From an uncultured Bacteroidales bacterium (lineage in GTDB: Bacteria > Bacteroidota > Bacteroidia > Bacteroidales > Bacteroidaceae), in the NCBI GenBank assembly GCA_902776455.1, contig CACYQI010000030.1, positions 1 through 64,000 of the forward strand: a DNA stretch of 64,000 nt, read 5' to 3'. Below, in pieces: positions 24,978 through 33,157 of the stretch. Each line of letters starts with the position of its first letter. Position 1 is the stretch's first letter. The translations under genes and the position numbers were made by a program. Under the pieces are notes generated by a model. The model saw nothing but the letters and a program-made list of their open reading frames with translations. It did not search any database and was not told the DNA's origin.

Positions 24978-26447
24978 ATGAAAAACTACATAATTGTTTT
25001 ATTGGGACTCGCCTTTACGCAGACGATTGCCGCACAAGGCGGATACAATCCTCTCGTGGAGGAAGGCAAGGTCTGGCATTTTAGATTAAGTCGTTATCAC
25101 CCGGAATATGAGAATGAGCTTATGGAGTGGGATGAAATATATAGTTTGGAAGGTGACACTGCGATAGGCTACTTTCTGTGTCAGAAACTATACTATTCTT
25201 GTTCCGACCCATATTTCACCGAGCACGAATATATGGGAGCGATGTGCGAAATAGGCAAAAAGGTCTACTACATCGCACCGGATAGCACCAGTGCCGCACT
25301 CATGTATGACTTCTCATGCAAGCCCGGGGATACCGTCAGCGTACGTTCTTACGAACATCACACTTGGTTTGACATGCTTGTCAAAAAGAAGAAGCGCGTC
25401 AGCTACCGTGGCGAAAACCTGACGGTCATTGACTGGAGTCCTATGAGAAAGCGCGGTTATTCTGATGAGTATAAAGTTTATGAAAATTACCAAGGCACTG
25501 TGTGGATTGAAGGCATAGGATGTCCAACAGACTTTCTGAATAGAACCCCGTCATGGGGCGACGCCGTTCCTGTCTGTCACTTGGTGACGTGTACGCTGGA
25601 CGGCGAAGTCATCTTTGACATAGACGACTTCAACGCGAACTCAGTCCCTGTACCAATGGAGGGAAAAGACCAGCGATATTTCACGCCTGGAACAAGGTGG
25701 ACAGAAATACGCCTTGACACCCTGAAGCATGATAGCTGGTATTCGAGGGTCAATGGCGAGTGGGTGCCTAACTTCGAGACCGTGGAATACTCCGTGACAC
25801 CCAACATGTCTCCTTATGACGTGTGGTGCAGCAACGACGACTATACGTTAGAGTACAAGATAAATGCCAGTGTTTCTGACGGGACGGCACAACGGTCGTT
25901 CGTGCTACACGAAAAGCATACCGACGACGACATCCGTGTCTCCGTCATAGACCACTCCTCTAATGCCCTGACCTATCAGTTCAACTGGAGCATCGGGAAA
26001 GAGTTGTCTTACCAGAACATCATTCCTTCTCATTCCTCGGCATACCATAGCTATGGGACCATTGAGGAGATAAAGGAAGGTGACTTCGGCGGGGAGCGTC
26101 CGCTCAAGTACGTGGACCTTGGCGGCACGCGCATCATCCAAGGCATAGGCGTGACGGAGTGGAACGACGGCGAGTGCTTGTTCGGTCCCGTCAACCTCTA
26201 CAGGTATTCCGTCCACCCGCAGACGCCTCCCGAGCGTCACTACCGCTCCATGCTTGTTCACTTCGAGCGCGACGGCGAGGTGCTCTACGATGTCTGGCCC
26301 GAGAAGGTGACCGTTGGGTTAGCAAGTCCCTCTTTAACTTTCCCCGAGAACGGAACACTCATATATGACCTGCAGGGCCGGCAGCTTCTGAGAGAGCCTG
26401 AACAGGGCATCTACATCAGGGACGGCAGGAAGATTGCTGTTAAGTGA
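24978..26447 (+). CDS. Secreted protein with short C-terminal sorting-like tail
   Basis: A 489-residue exported protein of unknown function. The signal peptide is MKNYIIVLLGLAFTQTIAAQ and the mature N-terminus GGYNPLVEEGKVWHF is typical of Bacteroidales surface proteins. The C-terminus (LIYDLQGRQLLREPEQGIYI, then a few basic residues) resembles the shortened T9SS-type tails common in Prevotella. No catalytic motif was recognised. A VWHF-containing segment near the start is repeated in many paralogues elsewhere in the order. Confidence 0.65.
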   Translation: MKNYIIVLLGLAFTQTIAAQGGYNPLVEEGKVWHFRLSRYHPEYENELMEWDEIYSLEGDTAIGYFLCQKLYYSCSDPYFTEHEYMGAMCEIGKKVYYIAPDSTSAALMYDFSCKPGDTVSVRSYEHHTWFDMLVKKKKRVSYRGENLTVIDWSPMRKRGYSDEYKVYENYQGTVWIEGIGCPTDFLNRTPSWGDAVPVCHLVTCTLDGEVIFDIDDFNANSVPVPMEGKDQRYFTPGTRWTEIRLDTLKHDSWYSRVNGEWVPNFETVEYSVTPNMSPYDVWCSNDDYTLEYKINASVSDGTAQRSFVLHEKHTDDDIRVSVIDHSSNALTYQFNWSIGKELSYQNIIPSHSSAYHSYGTIEEIKEGDFGGERPLKYVDLGGTRIIQGIGVTEWNDGECLFGPVNLYRYSVHPQTPPERHYRSMLVHFERDGEVLYDVWPEKVTVGLASPSLTFPENGTLIYDLQGRQLLREPEQGIYIRDGRKIAVK

Positions 26448-26474
26448 CCGGGATTGATTGACCTTTGGAGGAAT

Positions 26475-27287
26475 ATGAAAGCTGTAAGAATCCCACTGGC
26501 ATTGGCATTGTTATTGCTTACCCTCTGCCATGAGGTAGCAGCCCAGGAGCATCAGGAGTTCTCCATCCCCGAAGAGATGGAGGACTCCATCAGTGTGCTT
26601 TCCATCAAGCCTATAAGGAAGCCTGAGAAGTTGCTGAAGCGGATCATAGAGCGTCTTAAGATAGACTTGCAGCAGGAGCATGAGACCTGTAGCTATCAGA
26701 TAGAGGCGAGCTTCAGCCAAGATGCTCTGATGCCATTCTCTGCCAGCGGTATTGTCTTGGCGGAAGCCGGTGTCGGCCTTGACAAGGCGAGGATAGAAGA
26801 CTTTCGCTATGATGGGCCATACGACCTGGCATTTGAGGACACAGTCCATATTAAGTCCTTCCTCCTTCAGTTTGCCACATTAAGTCCGGTTCATGCTCAC
26901 AAGGCCTACTGGGAAACCTACAAGGCGAAGTCGCCGCTCCTGAATGCAAAGGAAACCATGCGATGCTACGATGTGACTGCCGACAGCATTGCCGACGGGA
27001 TAGGCAGGAGCGTCATACGCTTCTGTTTCGCATGGAAGGAGAAGCAGGCCAAGGACTTCGACTGGGATCACTACAATGGTGAAATCACCGGTACGGCCTA
27101 CTTTGACAGCCGCACCCTGCGACTCAGCGGGTTTAAGGGCAAAGTCTATTTGCCTTCCCTCAAATACATAACCCGTCTGCACTATCAGGTTGACTACTAC
27201 GAAAGAGAAAAGACTCCCGTCGTCCGATGCCTTAAGGTTCAAGGCACGAAGGATGACATGGAGATAAGAGCGACCATCCGCAAATAG
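26475..27287 (+). CDS. Secreted hypothetical protein
   Basis: A 270-residue protein with a signal peptide (IPLALALLLLTLCHEVAAQ) and a mature domain of alternating strands and basic helices (LLKRIIERLKIDLQQEH). Its end, LHYQVDYYEREKTPVVRCLK, is strand-like. A GGAGGA sequence precedes the ATG at 26475, which is rare in this order and supports that start. It follows the previous gene by 27 bp and is probably cotranscribed. I do not recognise the family. Confidence 0.65.
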   Translation: MKAVRIPLALALLLLTLCHEVAAQEHQEFSIPEEMEDSISVLSIKPIRKPEKLLKRIIERLKIDLQQEHETCSYQIEASFSQDALMPFSASGIVLAEAGVGLDKARIEDFRYDGPYDLAFEDTVHIKSFLLQFATLSPVHAHKAYWETYKAKSPLLNAKETMRCYDVTADSIADGIGRSVIRFCFAWKEKQAKDFDWDHYNGEITGTAYFDSRTLRLSGFKGKVYLPSLKYITRLHYQVDYYEREKTPVVRCLKVQGTKDDMEIRATIRK

Positions 27288-27321
27288 GTGGGCAAATGGG
27301 GAATATGGTAATTTAAATTCG

Positions 27322-27329
27322 TAAATTTG
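27322..27329 (+). promoter_or_regulatory. -7 box for the Imm26-like gene
   Basis: TAAATTTG, 25 nt before the ATG at 27355. No clear -33 element. Confidence 0.45.
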
Positions 27330-27354
27330 CAAGGTCAAAACAAAACATAAAACT

Positions 27355-27855
27355 ATGACAAAACGAATCATAACCAAAATTGGTGACATATTTTCAGTCG
27401 CATTGAATAATGGGAACCAACGTTTCTTCCAGTATATTGCAAATGACTATTCTCAGCTGAATAGTTCGGTGATACGTGTATTCAAGAAAGAGTATCCAGC
27501 AGAATATGAACTCAATTCAGAAGAAGTGGTTAAAGATGAGGTAGATTTTTATGCTCATGCCATATTGAAATTTGGAATTATTGAAGGTGCATGGCAGAAG
27601 GTTGGAAAGAGTCAGGATGTAGGTGATACGGAAAACATACTATTTAGAATGTATTGCTCTGATGCTGTTGATCACAAAGACCGACTGTGGTATGCATGGT
27701 ACATAAACAATGATAATCGGTTTGATGTGGGCGTTCTGTCGGAATCTTTCCGAAAGGTATCAGACATAGGACTTGTCTTTTCTGCAAAAGACATTATTGG
27801 TAGAATAAAAGACGGGAGAATGCCCGGCACGATGTTTTGGCCGGAGGAATACTGA
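27355..27855 (+). CDS. Imm26-like immunity protein
   Basis: A 166-residue cytoplasmic protein without a signal peptide. The opening IITKIGDIFSVALNNGNQRF and the later WYAWYINNDN and GVLSESFRKVSDIGLVFSA fit the Imm26 family of polymorphic-toxin immunity proteins. No cognate toxin is visible next to it. The neighbours are a lipoprotein and exported proteins, so it may be an orphan immunity gene kept against toxins of other strains. The low G+C content fits transfer. Confidence 0.5.
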   Translation: MTKRIITKIGDIFSVALNNGNQRFFQYIANDYSQLNSSVIRVFKKEYPAEYELNSEEVVKDEVDFYAHAILKFGIIEGAWQKVGKSQDVGDTENILFRMYCSDAVDHKDRLWYAWYINNDNRFDVGVLSESFRKVSDIGLVFSAKDIIGRIKDGRMPGTMFWPEEY

Positions 27856-27863
27856 CTAACACT

Positions 27864-28283
27864 ATGAAAATTATGAAACAGCGTAAATTAAAGAAACTTT
27901 GTTGTTTGTCCTTCGTAGCATTGCTCTTAGGTATGGGATTTAGCTCCTGTTCTTTTTCCCGAATCTACTTAGATTTGGTTAATCAGACATCCTCGCCAGT
28001 TTGGATAAGCTTTCCATCTCCCATATATGCACTTAACACGAGAAGACGTGAGATAAAGTCAGGTCTGGAAGAAAGAATAGATTTTCCAGTTCCAAATCCA
28101 CAAAGAAAAAAAGCAGTTGAGAAGCTGTGTAGAAAGATTTCCTTCTTCTGCTTCGCTACACCTACAGATTCTGTTCGTTTTGAAGGCCCAGAGGAAGTAA
28201 TGAAGGTTTTCAGTCTTAAAGGGGACGAGAAGGATTCATACAAGTTCTTCATCACGGACAGTCTGTTTGTCTCAAAGGAATAA
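27864..28283 (+). CDS. Small lipoprotein
   Basis: A 139-residue protein with a basic N-terminus, a hydrophobic stretch (LCCLSFVALLLGMGF) and a lipobox ending SSC, so it should be lipid-anchored in the envelope. The mature part (YLDLVNQTSSPVWISFPSP) predicts a beta-sandwich. It starts 8 bp after the Imm26-like gene, so it is likely in the same transcript. Function unknown. Confidence 0.7.
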   Translation: MKIMKQRKLKKLCCLSFVALLLGMGFSSCSFSRIYLDLVNQTSSPVWISFPSPIYALNTRRREIKSGLEERIDFPVPNPQRKKAVEKLCRKISFFCFATPTDSVRFEGPEEVMKVFSLKGDEKDSYKFFITDSLFVSKE

Positions 28284-28285
28284 AA

Positions 28286-28325
28286 GACCCCTGACCCTTC
28301 CTTAAAGGGAGGGGGTAAGGGAGAT
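28286..28325. repeat. C-rich hairpin repeat
   Basis: CCCCTGACCCTTCCTTAAAG followed by a G-rich arm, directly after the lipoprotein stop codon. Confidence 0.5.
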
Positions 28326-28351
28326 AAACGGTTAAACGGCAATTATAAATA

Positions 28352-29101
28352 ATGTCAACAATGAATACACACAATCTAAGGCACTCCGCAAAAGCACTCC
28401 CTCCCCCTAAAGGGGGCGGGGGGTCTTGGAGCGGGGAGGGGGTCTGGAAGGGGCTTATCCTCTCTATCGCCCTCCTGTGCATGCCCCTCTGCCTCATGGC
28501 AGTAGAGAATGATTACATGAAAGACCCCAAGTATCTGCTCGGCGCGGTGCCTGAGGTGAACGGCATCGTCACCTTCCAAAAGAACTTCACCGTCACCGAA
28601 AAGAGCGAACAGCAGATTTACGACATCCTGCGCGTCTATACCCGGAACTCACTCTTGGCCGGTGGCATACCCAACCAACAGCCCGAGTACACGCGCATCG
28701 TCTCAGAGGACCGCAGCAGCGGCACCATCGTGGCCCGCGTGGAGGAGTACATGACATTCAGCCATGTGCTCCTTAACCTGGACCGCACCCGCTTCCGCTA
28801 CATGCTCACGGCTTCCGTCAAGGGGCAGAGGGTGAGCCTCATCCTGACGCAAATCTCCTATTACTACAACGAGGACAAGGAGGGCAGGAATGGCGAGGCC
28901 TACAAGGCCGAGGAGTGGATTACGGACAAGGTGGCCGTGAACAAGAAAGGCACAAGACTCTACCCTCGCAGCGGCAAGTTCCGCCGCATGACGGTGGACC
29001 GCGTGGAGGCCATCTTCGACGGCTTCATGGAAGCCCTCTCCACGATGGAAGTCGAGGGACAAGTCCTGAAGAAGAAACGCAAAGGAATCATCGAGGAATA
29101 A
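28352..29101 (+). CDS. DUF4468 protein with a repeat-encoded N-terminus
   Basis: A 249-residue exported protein. Residues 70-200 match DUF4468 (GIVTFQKNFTVTEKSEQQIY), a Bacteroidales envelope domain of unknown function. The signal helix (LILSIALLCMPLCLMAVEN) is preceded by an unusual N-region, LPPPKGGGGSWSGEG. The DNA encoding it (28396-28445) is the C-rich intergenic hairpin repeat. The repeat has therefore been read into the gene, or the true start lies downstream. No internal ATG gives a good signal peptide, so the extended form is preferred. Confidence 0.7.
   Translation: MSTMNTHNLRHSAKALPPPKGGGGSWSGEGVWKGLILSIALLCMPLCLMAVENDYMKDPKYLLGAVPEVNGIVTFQKNFTVTEKSEQQIYDILRVYTRNSLLAGGIPNQQPEYTRIVSEDRSSGTIVARVEEYMTFSHVLLNLDRTRFRYMLTASVKGQRVSLILTQISYYYNEDKEGRNGEAYKAEEWITDKVAVNKKGTRLYPRSGKFRRMTVDRVEAIFDGFMEALSTMEVEGQVLKKKRKGIIEE
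28396..28445. repeat. C-rich hairpin repeat within a coding region
   Basis: CCCTCCCCCTAAAGGGGGCG and a G-rich continuation, the same family as the intergenic C-rich repeats, lying in frame in the DUF4468 gene. Confidence 0.65.
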
Positions 29102-29153
29102 GACACAAACTCAGTCGCCCTTGCGGGCGAGAAATCCTACTCTATAATATACA

Positions 29154-29253
29154 TTAACGTGAACTCGACGAAAATGGAAACTCACAGTCTATCATGTGAT
29201 AAACAAACACAAAGACACTAAGTAACACCCCATGGTGTGAAGACACAAAGGTC
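29154..29253. repeat. Left arm of a long inverted repeat
   Basis: Begins TTAACGTGAACTCGACGAAA, then AAACACAAAGACAC and AGTAACACCCCATGG. The complement of 30130-30249 follows the same order; the first 21 bases differ at one position. Confidence 0.75.
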
Positions 29254-29376
29254 CTGACCTGAAGAATCTTTGTGTCTTCAGTTCAGCCGTGTAGCACTTC
29301 GTGTCTTTGTGTTTGATTGTCTTTTCCTGACTTCGCATTTGTGAAGTTTTTTCCTGGTACATTGTGCATAAAGCCA

Positions 29377-29384
29377 TAACTTTG
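29377..29384 (+). promoter_or_regulatory. Orphan promoter copy without a gene
   Basis: TAACTTTG in the same context as the 21226-21256 promoter: GTGAAGTTTTTTCC, GGTACATTG and GCATAAAGCCA all match. No reading frame follows. It is either a promoter for an unannotated RNA or a decayed duplicate. Confidence 0.5.
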
Positions 29385-29597
29385 CCCTTGAGAGGGACGC
29401 TAATAAACTTGGAGGCACCTGACTGCTTGTCAGCGGCATCGCCCGAAGCGATACGCCGAGAATTACATTTTTACCGTCACCTCGTCACCTTTTGCCATAA
29501 CGGAGTGAAAATGAGAAGGGTAACGAGGTGACAGTACTGTCACCCTACTATCACCCTCTTGTCACCCTGCAACCTATAGAATCATAATGCAATTATT

Positions 29598-29822
29598 AGT
29601 GTCCGGGGAAAAGCACCGAACCAAAGGTCGACGCAAGTCAAGGTGCGAAAGAACACAGACGGGGGTGCTTTCCGCCTGCGCCTGAGCGAAGCGAAGAACC
29701 CCCGGTTCATGAACATCAACAAAACAAAAGCCCCGAAGGGGCGACAGAACGTCCAATTGGTTTGCAAACAGCATATTAAGAACTCTGTCGCCCCGTCGGG
29801 GCTTCTTTTGTCAGGAAAGTTG
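29598..29822. repeat. REP-like hairpin element, copy 1
   Basis: Outer word GTCCGGGGAAAAGCACCGAA and ACACAGACGGGGG, then a core dyad (29728-29804) of AAGCCCCGAAGGGGCGACAG facing CTGTCGCCCCGTCGGGGC. Related copies lie at 52963-53170 and 57741-57966. Confidence 0.75.
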
Positions 29823-29925
29823 AGTAATAGACGCATAAGTTGAAGTGCTCTGGATTTTCACCGGATACCAATATAATGCAATAAACGGGAAGGTGACGAA
29901 GTAACAGCAGAAATGCCGCCTCATT

Positions 29926-29965
29926 TACCATTTAATCATTTACCATTTACCATTTAACATTTACT
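29926..29965. repeat. CATTTACCATTTAAT minisatellite
   Basis: Short-period repeat shared with 31573-31630 and 31697-31728. Confidence 0.6.
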
Positions 29966-30059
29966 CAACTTTCGCATGTGATTATTGCTAATCATATTCA
30001 CCTAATACTTAGTGATATAATCAAATACAAAGACACGAAGACACGGAGAGCTACGCCGC

Positions 30060-30132
30060 AGAACAGACCCTCTTCCCAACCCTTCCCCCTCTATGGGGAA
30101 GGGCTTTTCTCCCTCCCCCTAAAGGAGGGGAT
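30060..30132. repeat. C-rich hairpin repeat
   Basis: CCCCCTCTATGGGGAAGGG followed by CTCCCCCTAAAGGAGGGG, inside the right arm region of the non-coding composite. Confidence 0.5.
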
Positions 30133-30249
30133 CTTTTGTGTCTTTACATGGCGTGGGCTGTTACTTAGTGCCTTTGTGTCTTTGTGTTTGCTTAACACGT
30201 GATAGGCCGTAAGTTCCCATTAATCATTTTTTCGTCGAATTCACGTTAA
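30130..30249. repeat. Right arm of a long inverted repeat
   Basis: Complementary to 29154-29253. Ends TTCGTCGAATTCACGTTAA. Confidence 0.75.
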
Positions 30250-30323
30250 GAGTTAAGAATTAAGAGTGAAGAGTTGGCCGAGGTTAAAGTACCCTGAGGT
30301 CTTCCCTCGAAGGACAGAAGGAT

Positions 30324-31574
30324 TCAGTCTATCTTCCTTATAATAAACAGCTTGTCGTTGCGGCGGACTTTTGTCGGCAGCGGGATGCTGATGTGCTGCC
30401 CCTGGAGGGCGGTCGGGACAGGCTTGAGGTCGTAGCGGATTTCGCTCACCGTGGCGCGGAGGGCACCGGTGGTGGGGCCGGTCACAAGGATGTCGTCGCC
30501 CACATTCAGCTCGCAGGCCTCTATCTTGAACTCCGCTACTTGCAGCTTCGAGTAGTAGCGCACGGTGCGTCCGCAATAGACCTTCCGTTCCGTGGCCTTC
30601 GAGCCGTGGCAGTCGTTCCACTCCATGATGGTCCGTCCCAGGTAATAGCCGTCCCAGAAGCCACGGTTGAAGACGCGTGCCAGTCGCTCATCCCATTCGT
30701 CAAGGCGCGAAAGGAAGACCTCGCTCCCCAGCTCGGGGTTGGTCAGCGTGTCGATGGCTTCGCGATAGCAGCGCACCACCGTATCGACGTATTCCGGCCC
30801 ACGGGCACGTCCCTCTATCTTGAAGACACGAACCCCCGCATCCACCATTTTGTCGATGAAACGGATGGTTTTTAGGTCGCGAGGCGACATGATGTACTTG
30901 TTTTCGATGTCGAGTTCGGTACCTGTTTCCACGTCCTGCACCGTGTATCGGCGGCGGCAGAGCTGCATGCACTCGCCGCGGTTGGCCGAGCGCCCCCAGT
31001 TGCTCTGGCTCAGATAGCACTTGCCGCTGATGGCCATGCAGAGTGCGCCATGGCAGAACATCTCGATGCGGACCGGCTTTCCCGAAGGCCCGCAAATGAC
31101 ATTTTTCTCGATGGAATGGGCGATTTCTGCAACCTGTTCCATGTTCAGCTCACGTGCCAGGACCACCACATCTGCAAACTGAGCGTAGAACTTCAGTGCC
31201 TCTGCGTTGCTGATGTTCAGCTGTGTGCTGAGGTGTACCTCTTGCCCTATCTGTCGGCAATACAGCATGACCGCCACGTCGCTGGCAATGACGGCCGTGA
31301 TGCCTGCAGCCTTGGCCGCGTCGAGTATGGTGCGCATCAGCTCCAGGTCCTCGCCGTAGATGATGGTGTTGACCGTCAGGTAGCTCTTGATGCCGAAGCG
31401 TCGTGTCTCCTCGGCAATGTGTCGGAGGTCGTCGATGGTGAACGTACTGGCCGAGTGTGCCCGCATGTTCAGGTTCTCAATGCCGAAGTAGATGCTGTCT
31501 GCCCCAGCGCGGATGGCTGCCGCCAAGCACTCCGGCGACCCCACCGGAGCCATTATCTCGAGTTCATCTTTCAT
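30324..31574 (-). CDS. U32 peptidase-family protein (TrhP-like)
   Basis: A 416-residue member of the U32 family. Members now known as TrhP/RlhA hydroxylate RNA (prephenate-dependent tRNA uridine or 23S rRNA cytidine) rather than digest collagen. It starts LEIMAPVGSPECLAAAIRAG with the barrel motif IYFGIENLNMRA. The family cysteine cluster is visible in MFCHGALCMAISGKCYLSQ and RGECMQLCRR and probably binds an iron-sulfur cluster. The C-terminal beta domain ends RRNDKLFIIRKID. A remnant of a second copy lies at 18977-19067 in the same orientation. Which RNA it modifies cannot be told from sequence. Confidence 0.9.
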   Translation of the reverse strand: MKDELEIMAPVGSPECLAAAIRAGADSIYFGIENLNMRAHSASTFTIDDLRHIAEETRRFGIKSYLTVNTIIYGEDLELMRTILDAAKAAGITAVIASDVAVMLYCRQIGQEVHLSTQLNISNAEALKFYAQFADVVVLARELNMEQVAEIAHSIEKNVICGPSGKPVRIEMFCHGALCMAISGKCYLSQSNWGRSANRGECMQLCRRRYTVQDVETGTELDIENKYIMSPRDLKTIRFIDKMVDAGVRVFKIEGRARGPEYVDTVVRCYREAIDTLTNPELGSEVFLSRLDEWDERLARVFNRGFWDGYYLGRTIMEWNDCHGSKATERKVYCGRTVRYYSKLQVAEFKIEACELNVGDDILVTGPTTGALRATVSEIRYDLKPVPTALQGQHISIPLPTKVRRNDKLFIIRKID

Positions 31575-31795
31575 TTACCATTTAATCATCTTTCATTTAC
31601 CATTTAATCATTTACCATTTACCATTTAATAGTTGGCTTACCCTTCGGCCGCCGACCTTCGGTTCTCCCCATAGAGGGGGAGTTAGAGGGGTCTCCCATT
31701 TAATCATTTACCATTTACCATTTAATAGTTGACCTTCGGTTGACTTCGTCTATTTTCAGTTTTCCCCATAGAGGGGGAGTTAGAGGGGGTCTCTT
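31573..31795. repeat. CATTTACCATTTAAT minisatellites with C-rich repeats
   Basis: Two blocks of the minisatellite (31573-31630, 31697-31728), each next to a copy of CCCCATAGAGGGGGAGTTAG. They fill the leader between the U32 promoter box and its start codon. Confidence 0.65.
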
Positions 31796-31816
31796 CGTGT
31801 AATCCTTATTGTGGTG

Positions 31817-31824
31817 CAAAGTTA
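31817..31824 (-). promoter_or_regulatory. -7 box upstream of the U32 gene
   Basis: On the minus strand the sequence reads TAACTTTG. It lies about 240 nt before the start codon, so the transcript would carry the repeats as a long 5' leader. Confidence 0.5.
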
Positions 31825-32411
31825 CGACATTTTCCTGAATTATCCGCATGTTACTAAAGAAAATCGCTTTACTTGGCCAGCAGGCACTTAACCCGGGACG
31901 TTTGGCTTTGCTGCCTGAGCGCTTACTGGAGAGCAAGGAAACTTCGGGGAAATGCCATGCGCGGCAAGGGGAAGGAGGGGGTGCGATGGCATCGCACCAT
32001 ACGGAACAGAGGAGGGGCGATGAGGCAGGCGGGAAAGAAGGGATGCGAAGGTGGCGTTTGTCAGAAGTTTTCGCAATGGAAGGCGTTCTGGCGGCGTTTT
32101 TTTGCGCTGTGGCACTCGGGGCCACCGAAGGCGAGAAATGGGCTTATTTTGAATTGCTGCTGGAAATCAATGGGTTGGAAGGGAGGGTTTTGACAGGGGG
32201 AGTTAAGAAAGTGTTAGGTCGGCATGGCATGCCGACATACGGTGCAAAGAATGAAGGGTAAAATTGAAAGTTGAAAGGGGAAAGTTAACGTGGAGGAAAA
32301 GGCGATACAACGTGGAGCATCGGCCGATGCAACGTGGAGCGTGGAAAAGGAAGGCGTGCAGGGGATGGGATTGCTGCACGGAGAGGGAGGAAATAGTGTC
32401 GTGGATTTTCG
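31825..32411. other. Gene-free stretch with a 365-bp dispersed repeat
   Basis: Open frames here (for example one from 31848) have no recognisable domain and run through the repeat. The left part (31825-32050) shows nothing recognisable apart from GCGATGGCATCGC, a short dyad. Confidence 0.5.
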
Positions 32412-32420
32412 GAGTTGGAG
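32055..32420 (+). repeat. 365-bp dispersed repeat, copy A
   Basis: Colinear with 47010-47376: landmarks CAGAAGTTTTCGCAA, GTTAAGAAAGTGTTAGGTCG, AGGGGAAAGTTAACGTGGAG and GTGTCGTGG occur at the same spacing within one base. It contains a hairpin (32218-32236, arms GTCGGCAT/ATGCCGAC) and a 22-bp-unit segment. Confidence 0.8.
32288..32345. repeat. 22-bp dyad array, locus 5
   Basis: Two reverse-oriented units (AACGTGGAGCATCGGCCGAT) inside copy A of the 365-bp repeat. Confidence 0.7.
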
Positions 32421-32854
32421 CCATCTGTTGGCAGAGTCCCATCTTCCTGAACGCCGACCTCAGCAACATCAGCGCACCTGAAAGCCTTACGGACAACATC
32501 GCATTCGTAGGCACATGGAACCCCGCCACCTTGACGGCCGACGACAAGACCGTGCTCTATCTCCAATCGGACAACACGCTTTACTACCCGACTGCCGATA
32601 CGCCTGTCAGAGCCTTCCATGCCTACTTCAACCTCATCGGCATTACGGCTGGCGACCTCGCAAGCAGCATCAAGAACTTCGTCCTCAGCTTCGACAACGA
32701 CGACGCCACTTCGTTGAGTGAAGAATTAAGAATGAAGAACGAAGAAACGGCTACCGCCCGTGAATGGTTCACGCTCGATGGTCGCCGCCTCAACGGTAAG
32801 CCCGCAAAGAGTGGTATATACATCAATGGCGGACAGAAAGTTCTGGTGAAATGA
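32412..32854 (+). pseudogene. 3' remnant of a secreted surface-protein gene
   Basis: The frame ending at 32854 encodes IAFVGTWNPATLTADDKTVL, SDNTLYYPTADTPVRAFHAY and a C-terminal WFTLDGRRLNGKPAKSGIYI tail. Endings of this kind are common in large Prevotella surface proteins. There is no signal peptide: upstream the frame runs into the 365-bp repeat, which seems to have replaced the 5' part. It is probably a decayed gene. Confidence 0.65.
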
Positions 32855-32906
32855 AAAGTGAATAGTGAATCCGAAATCAATTAGAATAGTCAAATAGTAG
32901 ATTACC

Positions 32907-33086
32907 ATGACGAATAAGAGATATTACAGTCAGCCCATGATGAAAGTGGACATGGCCCAGCATACACAGATGCTTTGCAGCAGCATTACCAGCATCAAAA
33001 GCGACGACGTCAGCTACGGCGGCGCCGGCACAGGTCCGTCCCGTGCCCCCGAATGCGACGACTGGGATGTCTGGGGCGACAACTGA
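32907..33086 (+). CDS. 59-residue Prevotella-type small protein
   Basis: Starts MTNKRYYSQPMMKVDMAQHT and ends RAPECDDWDVWGDN. Small proteins of this kind (a start resembling 'KKYxxPxMxVVxM', a serine/glycine-rich centre and an acidic tryptophan-rich end) recur in Prevotella genomes, often beside secreted-protein genes. No signal peptide or membrane helix is present. It lies 52 bp after the surface-protein remnant and may have been its partner. Function unknown. Confidence 0.6.
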   Translation: MTNKRYYSQPMMKVDMAQHTQMLCSSITSIKSDDVSYGGAGTGPSRAPECDDWDVWGDN

Positions 33087-33157
33087 ACAGAGCCGCCTTC
33101 CACTTGCCTGCCCAGAGCCGCCTTCACGTGTGGCCGAAGTCAACGCCAAGTTGCTTC

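Larger units (their letters stand above)
29102..30323. other. 1.2-kb non-coding composite bounded by inverted repeats
   Basis: No gene is visible. It contains inverted terminal repeats, an orphan promoter copy, a GTCACC-rich stretch with inverted elements near 29480-29570, a REP-like hairpin, CATTTACCATTTAAT minisatellites and a C-rich repeat. It may be a decayed mobile element. Confidence 0.6.

Noticed and set aside
31848..32261. 137-residue frame before the surface-protein remnant
   Set aside because: It runs through the 365-bp repeat, has no domain, and copy B of the repeat does not keep the frame open.
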